From: JBMOMT01 sp049324835
Lineage (GTDB): Bacteria > Chloroflexota > Anaerolineae > CAYNKW01
Direction: 5' to 3'
Assembly: GCA_049324835.1 (NCBI GenBank)
Contig: JBMOMT010000050.1
Location: 1-64,000 of the forward strand
Length of the DNA stretch: 64,000 bases
The translations under genes and the position numbers were made by a program. Position 1 is the stretch's first letter; each line of letters begins with the position of its first letter. The notes under the pieces were generated by a model. That model saw only the letters and a program-made list of their open reading frames with translations, did no database searches and was not told where the DNA came from. Shown in pieces: positions 16,050 through 23,862 of this stretch.

Positions 16050-16661
16050 GTGTCAGTAAAAGCAGAACTGGAGGCATTGCATCGACAGATCGCCGCCTGC
16101 ACCCGATGCATCCTGCACCAATCGCGGGTCAAGGCCGTGCCCGGCGCCGGGCCACCAGATGCCCATATCCTGTTCATCGGCGAAGCGCCCGGTTTTCACG
16201 AAAACCAACAGGGCCTGCCCTTTGTCGGCGCAGCCGGCAAGTTTCTGGACGAGCTGTTGGAGCAGATCGACATGCGCCGCGAAGAGGTGTTTATCACCAA
16301 CGTGGTCAAATGCCGCCCGCCCGGCAACCGCGACCCGGAGCCAGACGAGATCGAGGCCTGCCGTCCTTACCTCGACCGGCAGATCGAACTGATCCGACCC
16401 AAGATGATCATCACCCTGGGGCGCTTTTCCATGGCCCGCTATTTTACCAACGCCAAAATCTCTCACATCCACGGCCAACCGCGCAAGGTGGAAGGGGTGA
16501 TCTGTTACCCCATGTATCACCCGGCAGCCGCCTTGCACCAGCCCTCGCTGCGGCGCACCGTCGAAGATGACATCCTAAAGATACCAGACCTGCTGGCCCA
16601 GATCGACGATCTGGCCGATTCCAAACCGCCGGAGCAGGCGGAACAACTGAGCCTGTTTTAA
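16050..16661 (+). CDS. Family 4 (Fe-S) uracil-DNA glycosylase
   Basis: A 203-residue protein starting at GTG after AGAGAGGGGG. It has the four Fe-S cysteines of the family (Cys17, Cys20, Cys88, Cys104), motif A GEAPGFHENQQGLPFVG (residues 44-60), KCRPPGNRDP and the second uracil-site motif YHPAA. It excises uracil from DNA. The extreme C-terminus reads QLSLF (199-203), the canonical bacterial sliding-clamp-binding pentapeptide, so the enzyme is probably tethered to the beta clamp. It is the last gene of the operon, followed at once by a strong terminator. Confidence 0.92.
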   Translation: MSVKAELEALHRQIAACTRCILHQSRVKAVPGAGPPDAHILFIGEAPGFHENQQGLPFVGAAGKFLDELLEQIDMRREEVFITNVVKCRPPGNRDPEPDEIEACRPYLDRQIELIRPKMIITLGRFSMARYFTNAKISHIHGQPRKVEGVICYPMYHPAAALHQPSLRRTVEDDILKIPDLLAQIDDLADSKPPEQAEQLSLF

Positions 16662-16665
16662 ACGC

Positions 16666-16698
16666 AGGGGCGAGTCGATGACTCGCCCCTCTTTTTAT
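16666..16698. terminator. Terminator between convergent UDG and methyltransferase genes
   Basis: Perfect 11-bp stem (16666-16676 with 16680-16690), 3-base loop, CTTTTTAT tail on the plus strand. It lies 5 bases past the UDG stop and just before the minus-strand methyltransferase stop, so it probably serves both. Confidence 0.88.
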
Positions 16699-17261
16699 AC
16701 GAACCGCGTTTCCACCACTGCGCCCTTGGGCACCACGCGATACAGAAAAAGGCCCAGCTCCTCGTCGATGGCGGCCGGCGTCCAGTGCGGCAGGGTGAAG
16801 GATCGTGATACCACCCTGGCCCCCGGCGATAGCTCTTGTGCAAGCTTGGGCCAGAGCTGGCTGTTGGTATGCTGGAGCAAATAAAGCAGCACCACGTCTG
16901 CCCCTTGCAGGTCAAAATCGAACAGGTTGCCCCAAACCACCCTGGCTCGATGCTGCAGTCCCCCCAGGTAGATCAGCCCATTGGCCACCAGACAGCGCAG
17001 CGGATCGATCTCGACGCCCACAGCCTGCGCCCGATACAGCCGCGCCGCAGCCATCACCAGTCGACCGTCGCCCGCTCCCAGGTCGACCACCCGCTCGCCG
17101 GGTTGGATGTCGGCCAGACGCAGCATGGCTTCCCTCGTCCGGCGCGGGGTTGGCGCCCAGGGTGCGCCCCACAGCACCGCCAGATAAGCCGACAGCCCCA
17201 GTAACAGTCCTGCCCCCAGCACCATCTGAACGATCCGTGTGATCAGGTGGGCCTGGCTCAC
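16695..17261 (-). CDS. Membrane-anchored SAM-dependent methyltransferase
   Basis: A 188-residue protein. Residues 8-31 form an N-terminal membrane helix (IVQMVLGAGLLLGLSAYLAVLW). A class I methyltransferase domain follows, with VVDLGAGDGRL (SAM-binding motif I, about 59-69), GVEIDP (motif II) and ADVVLLYL. The domain is short and lacks an obvious substrate-binding cap; it resembles small membrane-bound lysine or lipid methyltransferases. Its start overlaps the stop of the pseudo-receiver gene by 4 bases, so the two are translationally coupled, downstream of the receptor kinase. Confidence 0.8.
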   Translation of the reverse strand: MSQAHLITRIVQMVLGAGLLLGLSAYLAVLWGAPWAPTPRRTREAMLRLADIQPGERVVDLGAGDGRLVMAAARLYRAQAVGVEIDPLRCLVANGLIYLGGLQHRARVVWGNLFDFDLQGADVVLLYLLQHTNSQLWPKLAQELSPGARVVSRSFTLPHWTPAAIDEELGLFLYRVVPKGAVVETRFV

Positions 17262-17659
17262 CCTTTTGCTCCCCGGCGCGCCGCCGCCTCGCGGTGCCGG
17301 TCGAGGCAGGCGATCAGCAGCGGCCCCCTTTCGCGGCCAAAGGCCTCGCTGGACACCACCACATCCGCGCCGGCCGCACGCGCCGCCTGCAGGCCGTTCG
17401 GATCGGCCTGGGGACCAAAAACCAGCACGGCCACCGGATACGGCGCGCTCCGGGCCGCCTGCACTACCTCGGCGACACGTCCCTCAGCCGCCGAGGTGTC
17501 CAGGATGAACAGGCTGGCCCGGCCCTGTTTCAGCGCGCCGATGGCCTTCTCTGGCGTCGAAACCGTGGCCACGCGAAACCCCAGGCGATTGGCCGCCTCT
17601 TCCACCTGCACGGCGAGCAAAATATCGGCGATGAGCGAGAGGGCAATGACGTCGGGCAT
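17258..17659 (-). CDS. Degenerate receiver-like (pseudo-response-regulator) protein
   Basis: A 133-residue single-domain protein with a CheY-like alpha/beta pattern. The phospho-acceptor position is kept (LFILDTSAAEG), but the N-terminal acidic pair is reduced and the conserved Lys near the end is missing (ADVVVSSEAFG). It is therefore probably a pseudo-receiver that binds partners without normal phosphorylation. The ATG at 17659 is chosen; an ATG at 17689 would run into the kinase gene. It lies 20 bases downstream of the Ser/Thr kinase gene and overlaps the methyltransferase gene by 4 bases. Confidence 0.7.
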   Translation of the reverse strand: MPDVIALSLIADILLAVQVEEAANRLGFRVATVSTPEKAIGALKQGRASLFILDTSAAEGRVAEVVQAARSAPYPVAVLVFGPQADPNGLQAARAAGADVVVSSEAFGRERGPLLIACLDRHREAAARRGAKG

Positions 17660-17679
17660 GCCATGCTCTCCTGGTGTGA

Positions 17680-20600
17680 TCAGGGCCACACCCGCCGCGG
17701 ATTCACGTCCGGCGGCTTCCAGCTAACCGGGTCTGCCGTCACAACCTGATACACCGACAACCGTGCGGCGGCGCAGTCGCCGGTGGATGTGCAGCTCAAC
17801 GAACCGGTCAGGCCTTCATAGTTGCGGGTGGCAAAGAGCGCCTCGCGCAACGCCAGGCGGGGGATGTAGAGTGTACCATCGGGCATTTCCACTGCCGCCG
17901 TTTTGATCGCCGACAGGACCAGAGCGGTGGCATCGTAACCGTAGGCGTGAAACAGAGAAGTTGGGGCCGCGCCGTACCGCGCCTGGAAGCGCTCCAACAG
18001 CGCCCTGTACCTGTCGCTGACATCCAGCACATCCGGGCTGGTGAGGTAGACACCCTCGGCAGCCGCGCCGGCGGCGGCCAGAAACTCGGCGGAGAACATG
18101 CCGTCGGCGCCCATGAGAACCGCCTCTTCCAGGCCCGGCGTTTCCCGCGCCAGGCGTGTCACCAGCGCGCCGCCGTCCACAAAGAGCGGGTAATAGACGA
18201 GATCTGGTTTTGCCTGGGCGACGACCTCGAGCGCCCGGCGCACGCTATCCTCGTTGCCAGACTCCAGCCACTCCTGGGCCACGATCGTGCCGCCCATTTC
18301 TTTGAACGACTGGGCAAACAACCCTGCCAGGATATCCGAGTAATCGTTTTCTTCCAGCAAGATGGCCGCCGTTTGCGCGCCCAGCGTGTCCGACCGGGCA
18401 AACTCGGCGGCGATGACCCCCTGCATCTCGTCGTTGGGTGATACACGTAGATAGCCGGCCTGGTGCTGACCGACTTTGGTGAGCAGTGGGTTGGTATTGG
18501 CCGGAGAGACCATCACCAGGCCGGCGTTGGTGAGGATGGGCGCCGCTACTCCCGCCGAGCGAGAGCAGGTGGTGCCGATCACCGCCACCACCGATGGGTC
18601 TTTAGCCACCAGAGTTGCCGCCTGGCGACCGCCCAACAGCGTGCAGCCGCTATCCTCGCCTGTGAGTTCGATGGCGTGGCCCAGGATGTCGAGCCGGTCC
18701 TCGATGGCCAGCTCGATGCCGTACAGAATGTCCTGGCTGAGACTTGCCGTGACGCCGGACAGGTCCAGCAGATACGCCAGATGGATCGGCTTGTCTGGCG
18801 GGATTTCCACGCAGCCGAGCGGGTCATCGCAGGCATAGCTGTTCTGGTCGGCAGGTTTCTCCGAGACCGCGGCGCCTTCCTGATAACGCACCTGCACGTT
18901 ATCCACCACTCCCACCAGTGTACCGCCGGGATCGATCCGGTAAGTGATGGCAAAACCATCGGCCAGGGGCGCGGCCGGAATCTTGCCGACCGGTTGATTA
19001 TCGACGATGACCTCCATCTGGCCTTCGGGGGTCAGAATGAGGTGCAGGTGAAACTCGGCCGGAATGCCCTGGTTCTCACGCAAGATGCGTAGCCCACCCT
19101 GGCCCTCGAAGGCCGCCACGTTGCCGCTCTCGCCGATGATGCCGGCCATCCGTCCACCCTCGGCCGATAAAAAGACGAAAAAGTCTGTGAGCTCGCCTTT
19201 CAACTCTTTGACGATCAGATCCGCCTGGACTTCCAGGATGGGCCAATCGGTGCGGGCGGCGAGTCTGCCATACCGCTCTTCGGCCTCTGGGTTTCTGGCT
19301 TCAATGACCAGCCTGCCTTCCGGATCGATTTTGGCCGTATTGTTCTCGACGGCTGGCTGCCATTCCCAGCGTTCCTCGTCCAAAAAGCCGGCGTTGAAAT
19401 CGTCGTAAAGCTCCCAGTCGGTCACTGCTGGCGACTGGGCAGGGCCGGTGATACGCACGTTATCCAGATAGAGTTTGCTGCCGTCGTGAACGGACAGGCC
19501 AACGCCACCCTCTAGCGGCTCGGTCTGGACCTCGAACAGGAAGGTATCGTTCAAAAAGGCGATCAGCCGCTCCTCCAGCACCACCAGCCGCAGATGCTGC
19601 GGGGCGGTCATATTGTCGATGCCTCTGGAAACGGCCTGGGTCGCCATGCCCGGCAGAGTGGCTGCCTCCCAGCGGTCCTGAGCGCAGACCAGGGCGATGC
19701 CTCTTTCGGCTGCGATGTCGTAACGCGCCAGAACATAGGCCTCGTCACCCTCTACCAGCCGGATATCGGCCTCCAGAACGTACATCGACCACGCCTCACT
19801 GTCCGGCAGCCACACCGGTTCGGGTGGTTTGCCTCTCAGAACGTGATTGCCGCTGCCATCGTCTTCTATGGCCCAGCCGTCCGGCAGGGATTTAAAAACA
19901 GCGCCGCTTTCGAAATCGGTCTTGAAATAGACCTGTTCAAAGAGCACATCGGGCAATTCTATCGGCGGCTGGGTCGGTTTGGCGGTAGGCTCCGGGGTGA
20001 CTCCGGGCCGGAGAGTGGCCGTGGGTTGAGATCGGGGTGTCGCTGTGGCGGCCGCCGTTTCGACGGTGGGCGTGCGCTGCTGTTGCCTCTGGCGCAGGTT
20101 GCCCAGGCCGCACAGGGTGGCCAGCACCAGGCCAACGATGCCCACCAGGCAGCCGGCGCCCCGCCAGGGAAACGTTTTGCGTTTCGGCGGCGCTCCGGCA
20201 GCCGGCGGTGTGGGGGTGGGAACGGGCATCGGCGTTTCGGGGGGCGGGGCGGGCTCGGGTTCGGGTGTCACGGTCGGCGGGACAGCCGGCGGCTCAGGCA
20301 GCGGCGGCTCCACCGCCAGCTCGATGGTATCTGCCGCCGCCGGGGCCACGCCGGCGACGGCGGCCGTCAGGGCGTCGATCAGGGCCAGCGGGGTGGCAAA
20401 GCGGTCGGCGGGGTTTTTGGCCAGCGTCTTGAGGATGACCCGCTCCACGGCTTCTGGCATCTCGGGGCTGATGGTCCGCGGCAGCGGCAGCGGCTCGGTG
20501 ATGTGTTTGATGACCACGGCCATGGGGGTTTCGGCCTCGAACGGCACGCGGCCGGTGAGCATTTCATAGAGCACCACACCCAGGGCATAAATATCGGCGC

Positions 20601-21168
20601 GGGCGTCCACCGCCTCGCCACGACCCTGCTCCGGGGCCATGTAAGCCGGCGTGCCCACCCCTACGCCGGAGGCGGTGAGCACCGCTGAGCCTTCGACCAT
20701 CTTGGCCAGGCCGAAATCGGTGAGCAGCACCCAGCGACCTTCGTCGAGCAGCACGTTGCTGGGTTTGACATCGCGGTGCAAGATGCCACGCTGGTGGGCA
20801 TGATCCAACGCGGCGGCGATCTGGCGCACAATGTCGGCGGTCACGTCGAGGGGCATGGGCGCGCCCACCAGGTCTTTGAGGGTGCCGGCCTCGACGTATT
20901 TCATGACGATGTAGCTGAGATCACCTTCCTGGCCAAAATCATAGATGGGCAGGATGTTGGGGTGGTTGAGTCTGGCGATGGCTTTGGCTTCGCGGGTGAA
21001 ACGCATGGCAAAGCCGGGCTCGTGGGCGAAATAGGGCGGCAGCACCTTGACGGCCACATAACGATCCAGCGAGGGCTGGTAGGCCTTGTAAACGGTGGCC
21101 ATGCCGCCCTGGCCGATCTGCTCCATGATGCGATACTGTCCCAAGGTCTGGCCGATCAGATTGGCCAT
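17680..21168 (-). CDS. Receptor Ser/Thr protein kinase with LamG-like and LivJ-type ligand-binding domains
   Basis: A 1162-residue protein. A PknB-type kinase occupies 12-270: G-loop GQGGMATVY, Lys41, HRDVKPSN with Asp133, DFG at 151-153, APE at 178-180. A Pro/Glu/Thr linker spans 285-332. One membrane helix lies at about 338-356 (GCLVGIVGLVLATLCGL), then a second Thr/Pro-rich stalk to 405. Two jelly-roll-like (LamG/DUF1080) segments cover about 410-575 and 585-762. A periplasmic-binding-protein type I domain of the branched-chain amino acid (LivJ/AmiC) type covers about 794-1150 (IHLAYLLDLSG, GTTCSRSAGVAAPI, VSPANTNPLL, YDATALVLSAI). All kinase residues are intact. It probably senses an extracellular ligand; the ligand is unknown. 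Confidence 0.9.
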   Translation of the reverse strand: MANLIGQTLGQYRIMEQIGQGGMATVYKAYQPSLDRYVAVKVLPPYFAHEPGFAMRFTREAKAIARLNHPNILPIYDFGQEGDLSYIVMKYVEAGTLKDLVGAPMPLDVTADIVRQIAAALDHAHQRGILHRDVKPSNVLLDEGRWVLLTDFGLAKMVEGSAVLTASGVGVGTPAYMAPEQGRGEAVDARADIYALGVVLYEMLTGRVPFEAETPMAVVIKHITEPLPLPRTISPEMPEAVERVILKTLAKNPADRFATPLALIDALTAAVAGVAPAAADTIELAVEPPLPEPPAVPPTVTPEPEPAPPPETPMPVPTPTPPAAGAPPKRKTFPWRGAGCLVGIVGLVLATLCGLGNLRQRQQQRTPTVETAAATATPRSQPTATLRPGVTPEPTAKPTQPPIELPDVLFEQVYFKTDFESGAVFKSLPDGWAIEDDGSGNHVLRGKPPEPVWLPDSEAWSMYVLEADIRLVEGDEAYVLARYDIAAERGIALVCAQDRWEAATLPGMATQAVSRGIDNMTAPQHLRLVVLEERLIAFLNDTFLFEVQTEPLEGGVGLSVHDGSKLYLDNVRITGPAQSPAVTDWELYDDFNAGFLDEERWEWQPAVENNTAKIDPEGRLVIEARNPEAEERYGRLAARTDWPILEVQADLIVKELKGELTDFFVFLSAEGGRMAGIIGESGNVAAFEGQGGLRILRENQGIPAEFHLHLILTPEGQMEVIVDNQPVGKIPAAPLADGFAITYRIDPGGTLVGVVDNVQVRYQEGAAVSEKPADQNSYACDDPLGCVEIPPDKPIHLAYLLDLSGVTASLSQDILYGIELAIEDRLDILGHAIELTGEDSGCTLLGGRQAATLVAKDPSVVAVIGTTCSRSAGVAAPILTNAGLVMVSPANTNPLLTKVGQHQAGYLRVSPNDEMQGVIAAEFARSDTLGAQTAAILLEENDYSDILAGLFAQSFKEMGGTIVAQEWLESGNEDSVRRALEVVAQAKPDLVYYPLFVDGGALVTRLARETPGLEEAVLMGADGMFSAEFLAAAGAAAEGVYLTSPDVLDVSDRYRALLERFQARYGAAPTSLFHAYGYDATALVLSAIKTAAVEMPDGTLYIPRLALREALFATRNYEGLTGSLSCTSTGDCAAARLSVYQVVTADPVSWKPPDVNPRRVWP

Positions 21169-21247
21169 GCGATCACCTCCCGCGTGTCTCCCACCCCCAT
21201 CAAGGCAAAATGGCTGCCCGGACCGAAAACAGCGCTCGATTGGCTAC

Positions 21248-21276
21248 ATTTTATCACGTTCCGGGTTGGAGTTCAA
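21248..21276 (-). promoter_or_regulatory. Promoter of the receptor kinase operon
   Basis: Minus strand: TTGAAC (21271-21276), 17-bp spacer, TAAAAT (21248-21253). The -35 box overlaps the last codon of the upstream methyltransferase gene. Confidence 0.55.
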
Positions 21277-22040
21277 GTGCCCAAAGGCCGGGCGACCAAG
21301 ATCATACGCTCGCTGTCGTCTTCGTAGGCATCGAGCGCATACGAGCCGTACAGCGCCGTCACTTCCAGGCCGGCCTTGTCGAGCAACAGCTCCAGCTCGT
21401 AGCGGTAGAAATAACGCACCTCAAAAGACGCCGTGCAGCGATGCACCAGGCCGGCGTCGTCGGTTTCGTCGTAGGCCAGCGTGAGTAACTGCATCTGATC
21501 CGCCGGGTGAGGGGTCACTGTGGCCGTTTTAAAAACGGGCCGGCCGCTTCCGGCATCGGTCAGCACCTGGGTGACGGTGTAGGGGCCGCCGGCCTCCGGG
21601 GACATCAGCCGCTCGCCGCGAGGTAGATCGATGATCAGCAGACCATCGGGTTGCAGATGGCGGCGGGCGACCTCCAGGATATGCAACTGATCTGCCAGGG
21701 TGACAAAGTGCATAAAGGTGTTGATGGCCAGCGTGGCCAGAGGGTAGCGCCGATTCAGCGCCAGGTGGGCCAGATCGGCCTGCAAGAGCTGCACCTGCGC
21801 CGCCAGGCCGCTGCGGGCCAGCTTGTGGCGGGCGATGGCCAGCATGGCCGGGGAATGATCCACGCCGGTGACCTGGAAACCGGCGCGGGCCAGGTGCAGC
21901 GCCAGCCGTCCGGTGCCGCAGCCCAGCTCCAGCACCGGCGAGCCGCACTGCCGGGCAAACCCCTCGTACATCAGCCGGTCGGCGATCAGTGTGTCGTGTT
22001 CCAGGTCGTAGAAACGGGCGATGGTATCGTAGCTGTTCAT
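21273..22040 (-). CDS. Class I SAM-dependent methyltransferase
   Basis: A 255-residue protein of the UbiE/Methyltransf_25 type. It begins YDTIARFYDLEHD, has motif I VLELGCGTGRLALHL (about 36-50), motif II VDHSPAMLAIA and a post-motif-I LLQADLAHL. The C-terminal half is a beta-rich lid (VTPHPADQMQLLTLAYDE, FEVRYFYRYELELLLDKAGL) that is common in this family. The substrate is unknown. It follows the Nudix-GNAT gene by 11 bases, so the two are one operon. Confidence 0.85.
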   Translation of the reverse strand: MNSYDTIARFYDLEHDTLIADRLMYEGFARQCGSPVLELGCGTGRLALHLARAGFQVTGVDHSPAMLAIARHKLARSGLAAQVQLLQADLAHLALNRRYPLATLAINTFMHFVTLADQLHILEVARRHLQPDGLLIIDLPRGERLMSPEAGGPYTVTQVLTDAGSGRPVFKTATVTPHPADQMQLLTLAYDETDDAGLVHRCTASFEVRYFYRYELELLLDKAGLEVTALYGSYALDAYEDDSERMILVARPLGT

Positions 22041-22051
22041 GTCTCGGCCCT

Positions 22052-23029
22052 TTACTCAATCCTCAGCGGCGCCACGCCGCCCTCTTTGAAGCCCAGCTCG
22101 TCGAAAAAAGCCTGGGCCGGCGGGTTGCTCTTGGCCGTGTCGATCCACAGATAACGGCAGCCCCGCTGCCGCGCCAGGCGCACCGCCGCCTCGACCAGCG
22201 CCGCGCCGATGCCCTGGCGGCGATAGTCCGGGGCCACGGCAATGTCATCGACCCAGGCCTTCATGCCGGTGAGGGTGCGGACAAACGACAAAGCCACGAA
22301 ACCCACCACCTGCCCCTCACCCTCGGCCACCAGCGCCTCCAGGCCGGCGCCTTCTCGCAGGCGTAACCCCACCGCCTGGAGATCGGTTTCAGACAGGCTG
22401 GCATTGGCCGGAATGAGCTGCAACAGCGCCAGCACCTGCGGCAGGTGCTTCGAGTGAGCCCGGTGGATGATCAATTCGGGGATGGGTGAGGGAAAATCGC
22501 TGTGGTGACCGGCGGCCGGCAGGTTCTCCGGTGAGCTGGCCTGCTGGCGCAGTCGGGCCAACACTTGGCGGTGGGTACGAAAGGCCACGTTCTCCGGCAG
22601 CGTATCGAGGGCAAAGGCCTGCACCTCCTGGGCGTCGTCGCCGGCGCGCAGCTCTCCACCGACGACGTGAGCGGTGTAAAAGATGACCAGCCCGCTGCGC
22701 TGCATGCCCTCCGGAAAAGAGTAAACGCCAAACAACTCGTCGAGGGCCACCTCCAGGCCGGTTTCCTCACGACACTCACGCACCGCCCCTTCTTCCACGC
22801 TCTCGTCGGCCTCCAGAAATCCGGCCGGCAGGCACCACCAGCCGGCGCGGGGCTCGTAGCGCCGTTTCACCAACACCACCCCGCCGTCCAGCTCGACGAT
22901 GACACCCACGCCGGGCACGGGGTTGTAATAGTGGACGTAACCGCAGCCAGGACAAACCTGACGCGGACGTCCGGCCAGTTCTCTGGTGGTCATCTGATGG
23001 CCGCACCGGGGGCAGAACGTAATCTCCAA
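22052..23029 (-). CDS. Zinc-ribbon Nudix hydrolase fused to a GNAT acetyltransferase
   Basis: A 325-residue fusion. Residues 4-30 are a zinc ribbon (CPRCGHQM...CPGCGYVHYYNP), as in NudC-like enzymes. A Nudix hydrolase domain spans about 35-160, with GFLEADESVEEGAVRECREE starting the G-x5-E-x7-R-E-x-x-E-E-x-G box at about 73. A GNAT domain spans about 185-325, with VDDIAVAPDYRRQGIGAAL as acetyl-CoA loop and a terminal FFDELGF. The TTG at 23029 follows GGAGAG; longer readings lack a ribosome site and would overlap the promoter. The Nudix part probably cleaves a nucleoside diphosphate derivative; the substrate of the GNAT part is unknown. Confidence 0.85.
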   Translation of the reverse strand: MEITFCPRCGHQMTTRELAGRPRQVCPGCGYVHYYNPVPGVGVIVELDGGVVLVKRRYEPRAGWWCLPAGFLEADESVEEGAVRECREETGLEVALDELFGVYSFPEGMQRSGLVIFYTAHVVGGELRAGDDAQEVQAFALDTLPENVAFRTHRQVLARLRQQASSPENLPAAGHHSDFPSPIPELIIHRAHSKHLPQVLALLQLIPANASLSETDLQAVGLRLREGAGLEALVAEGEGQVVGFVALSFVRTLTGMKAWVDDIAVAPDYRRQGIGAALVEAAVRLARQRGCRYLWIDTAKSNPPAQAFFDELGFKEGGVAPLRIE

Positions 23030-23078
23030 GAGAATCTCTCCAGGCTCACCACAGGATCCGTTTTCAAAGGTGGGTCGA

Positions 23079-23107
23079 ATTATAGCACCCCCTCTGGGAA
23101 ATATCAA
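23079..23107 (-). promoter_or_regulatory. Promoter of the Nudix-GNAT operon
   Basis: Minus strand: TTGATA (23102-23107), 17-bp spacer, TATAAT (23079-23084). Its -35 box lies 13 bases from the left end of MITE-like copy 2. Confidence 0.7.
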
Positions 23108-23120
23108 CCGTTCTGGTAAT

Positions 23121-23262
23121 TGCTCAGCCTACTCTCCCGCAGGCTGAAATCGTTCATCCTGTCCCACAATCTAGCCGATTGGACGCTGGCGAATCGGCAA
23201 ATTGCGGCGGTGTAGGACACGGCATTGCCGTGTCCCTACAAGAGCCTGCGGGAGGGTGAGCA
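23121..23262. repeat. MITE-like inverted-repeat element, copy 2 (142 bp)
   Basis: Left end TGCTCAGCCTACTCTCCCGC, right end GCGGGAGGGTGAGCA, the same ends as copies 1 and 3. The internal sequence is related to copy 1, including GAAATCGTTCATCCTG and the hairpin GTAGGACACGGC/GCCGTGTCCCTAC (23212-23239). It fills most of the 369-base gap between the Nudix-GNAT gene and the GNAT gene, and lies between their two divergent promoters. No open reading frame of its own is convincing. Confidence 0.75.
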
Positions 23263-23266
23263 GTCA

Positions 23267-23295
23267 TTGCCAACGCCTGGGAAAGCTGGTATAAT
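23267..23295 (+). promoter_or_regulatory. Promoter of the GNAT / receiver-HisKA unit
   Basis: TTGCCA (23267-23272), 17-bp spacer, TATAAT (23290-23295). The -35 box begins 5 bases after the right end of MITE-like copy 2. The leader is about 95 bases. Confidence 0.7.
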
Positions 23296-23398
23296 GGGAT
23301 CATCGTGACCCTTTGGGTGCCGGGCACCTGGCCGCTCAAGAGTGTGTCGCACCTGATTTTCCCATCGTGATGGTGAAGCGCAAGGAGGAGAGACAGCC

Positions 23399-23821
23399 AT
23401 GCTGGTGAGAGATTTCAAGCCCCAAGATAGCGTTGCACTGGTCGAGATCCTCAAGGCCAACCAGCAATACGGCCACCCCGAACTGGATGGGCCGGAGGCC
23501 ATGCTGGCGGTGCAGCGCTGCGCCGCCGCCGAGTTCCTGGTGGCCGAGATCGACGGCGCGCCGGTTGGCCTGATGCGCGGCGTCTTTGACGGCTCGCGGG
23601 CCATCATCTACCTGGCCTCGGTGCGCCGCGACTACCAGCGACAGGGCATCGGCAAGTCTCTGTTGCGTGAGATCGTCCTGCGCTTTAAAAAGCGCGGCGC
23701 CAAGTCGGTGTCTGTGACCATTCCGGGTGAAGCCGAGTTCTGGAAGCGCTTTGGTTTTCGCCAGACGACGCGCGTCATGTCGGCCTACCCCATCGACGAG
23801 GTGCTGGCCCAGGTCAGTTGA
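23399..23821 (+). CDS. GNAT-family N-acetyltransferase
   Basis: A 140-residue single-domain GNAT; the ATG follows AAGGAGGAGAG. The acetyl-CoA loop is VRRDYQRQGIGKSLL (about 78-92), and the C-terminal part reads FWKRFGFRQTTRVM, typical of ArgA-like or small-molecule/protein acetyltransferases. The substrate is unknown. The receiver-HisKA gene follows 41 bases later on the same strand, probably cotranscribed. Confidence 0.82.
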   Translation: MLVRDFKPQDSVALVEILKANQQYGHPELDGPEAMLAVQRCAAAEFLVAEIDGAPVGLMRGVFDGSRAIIYLASVRRDYQRQGIGKSLLREIVLRFKKRGAKSVSVTIPGEAEFWKRFGFRQTTRVMSAYPIDEVLAQVS

Positions 23822-23862
23822 CCCCCTGGCCACGCCACGATGTTGCGTCAGTGAGGCAAGCC

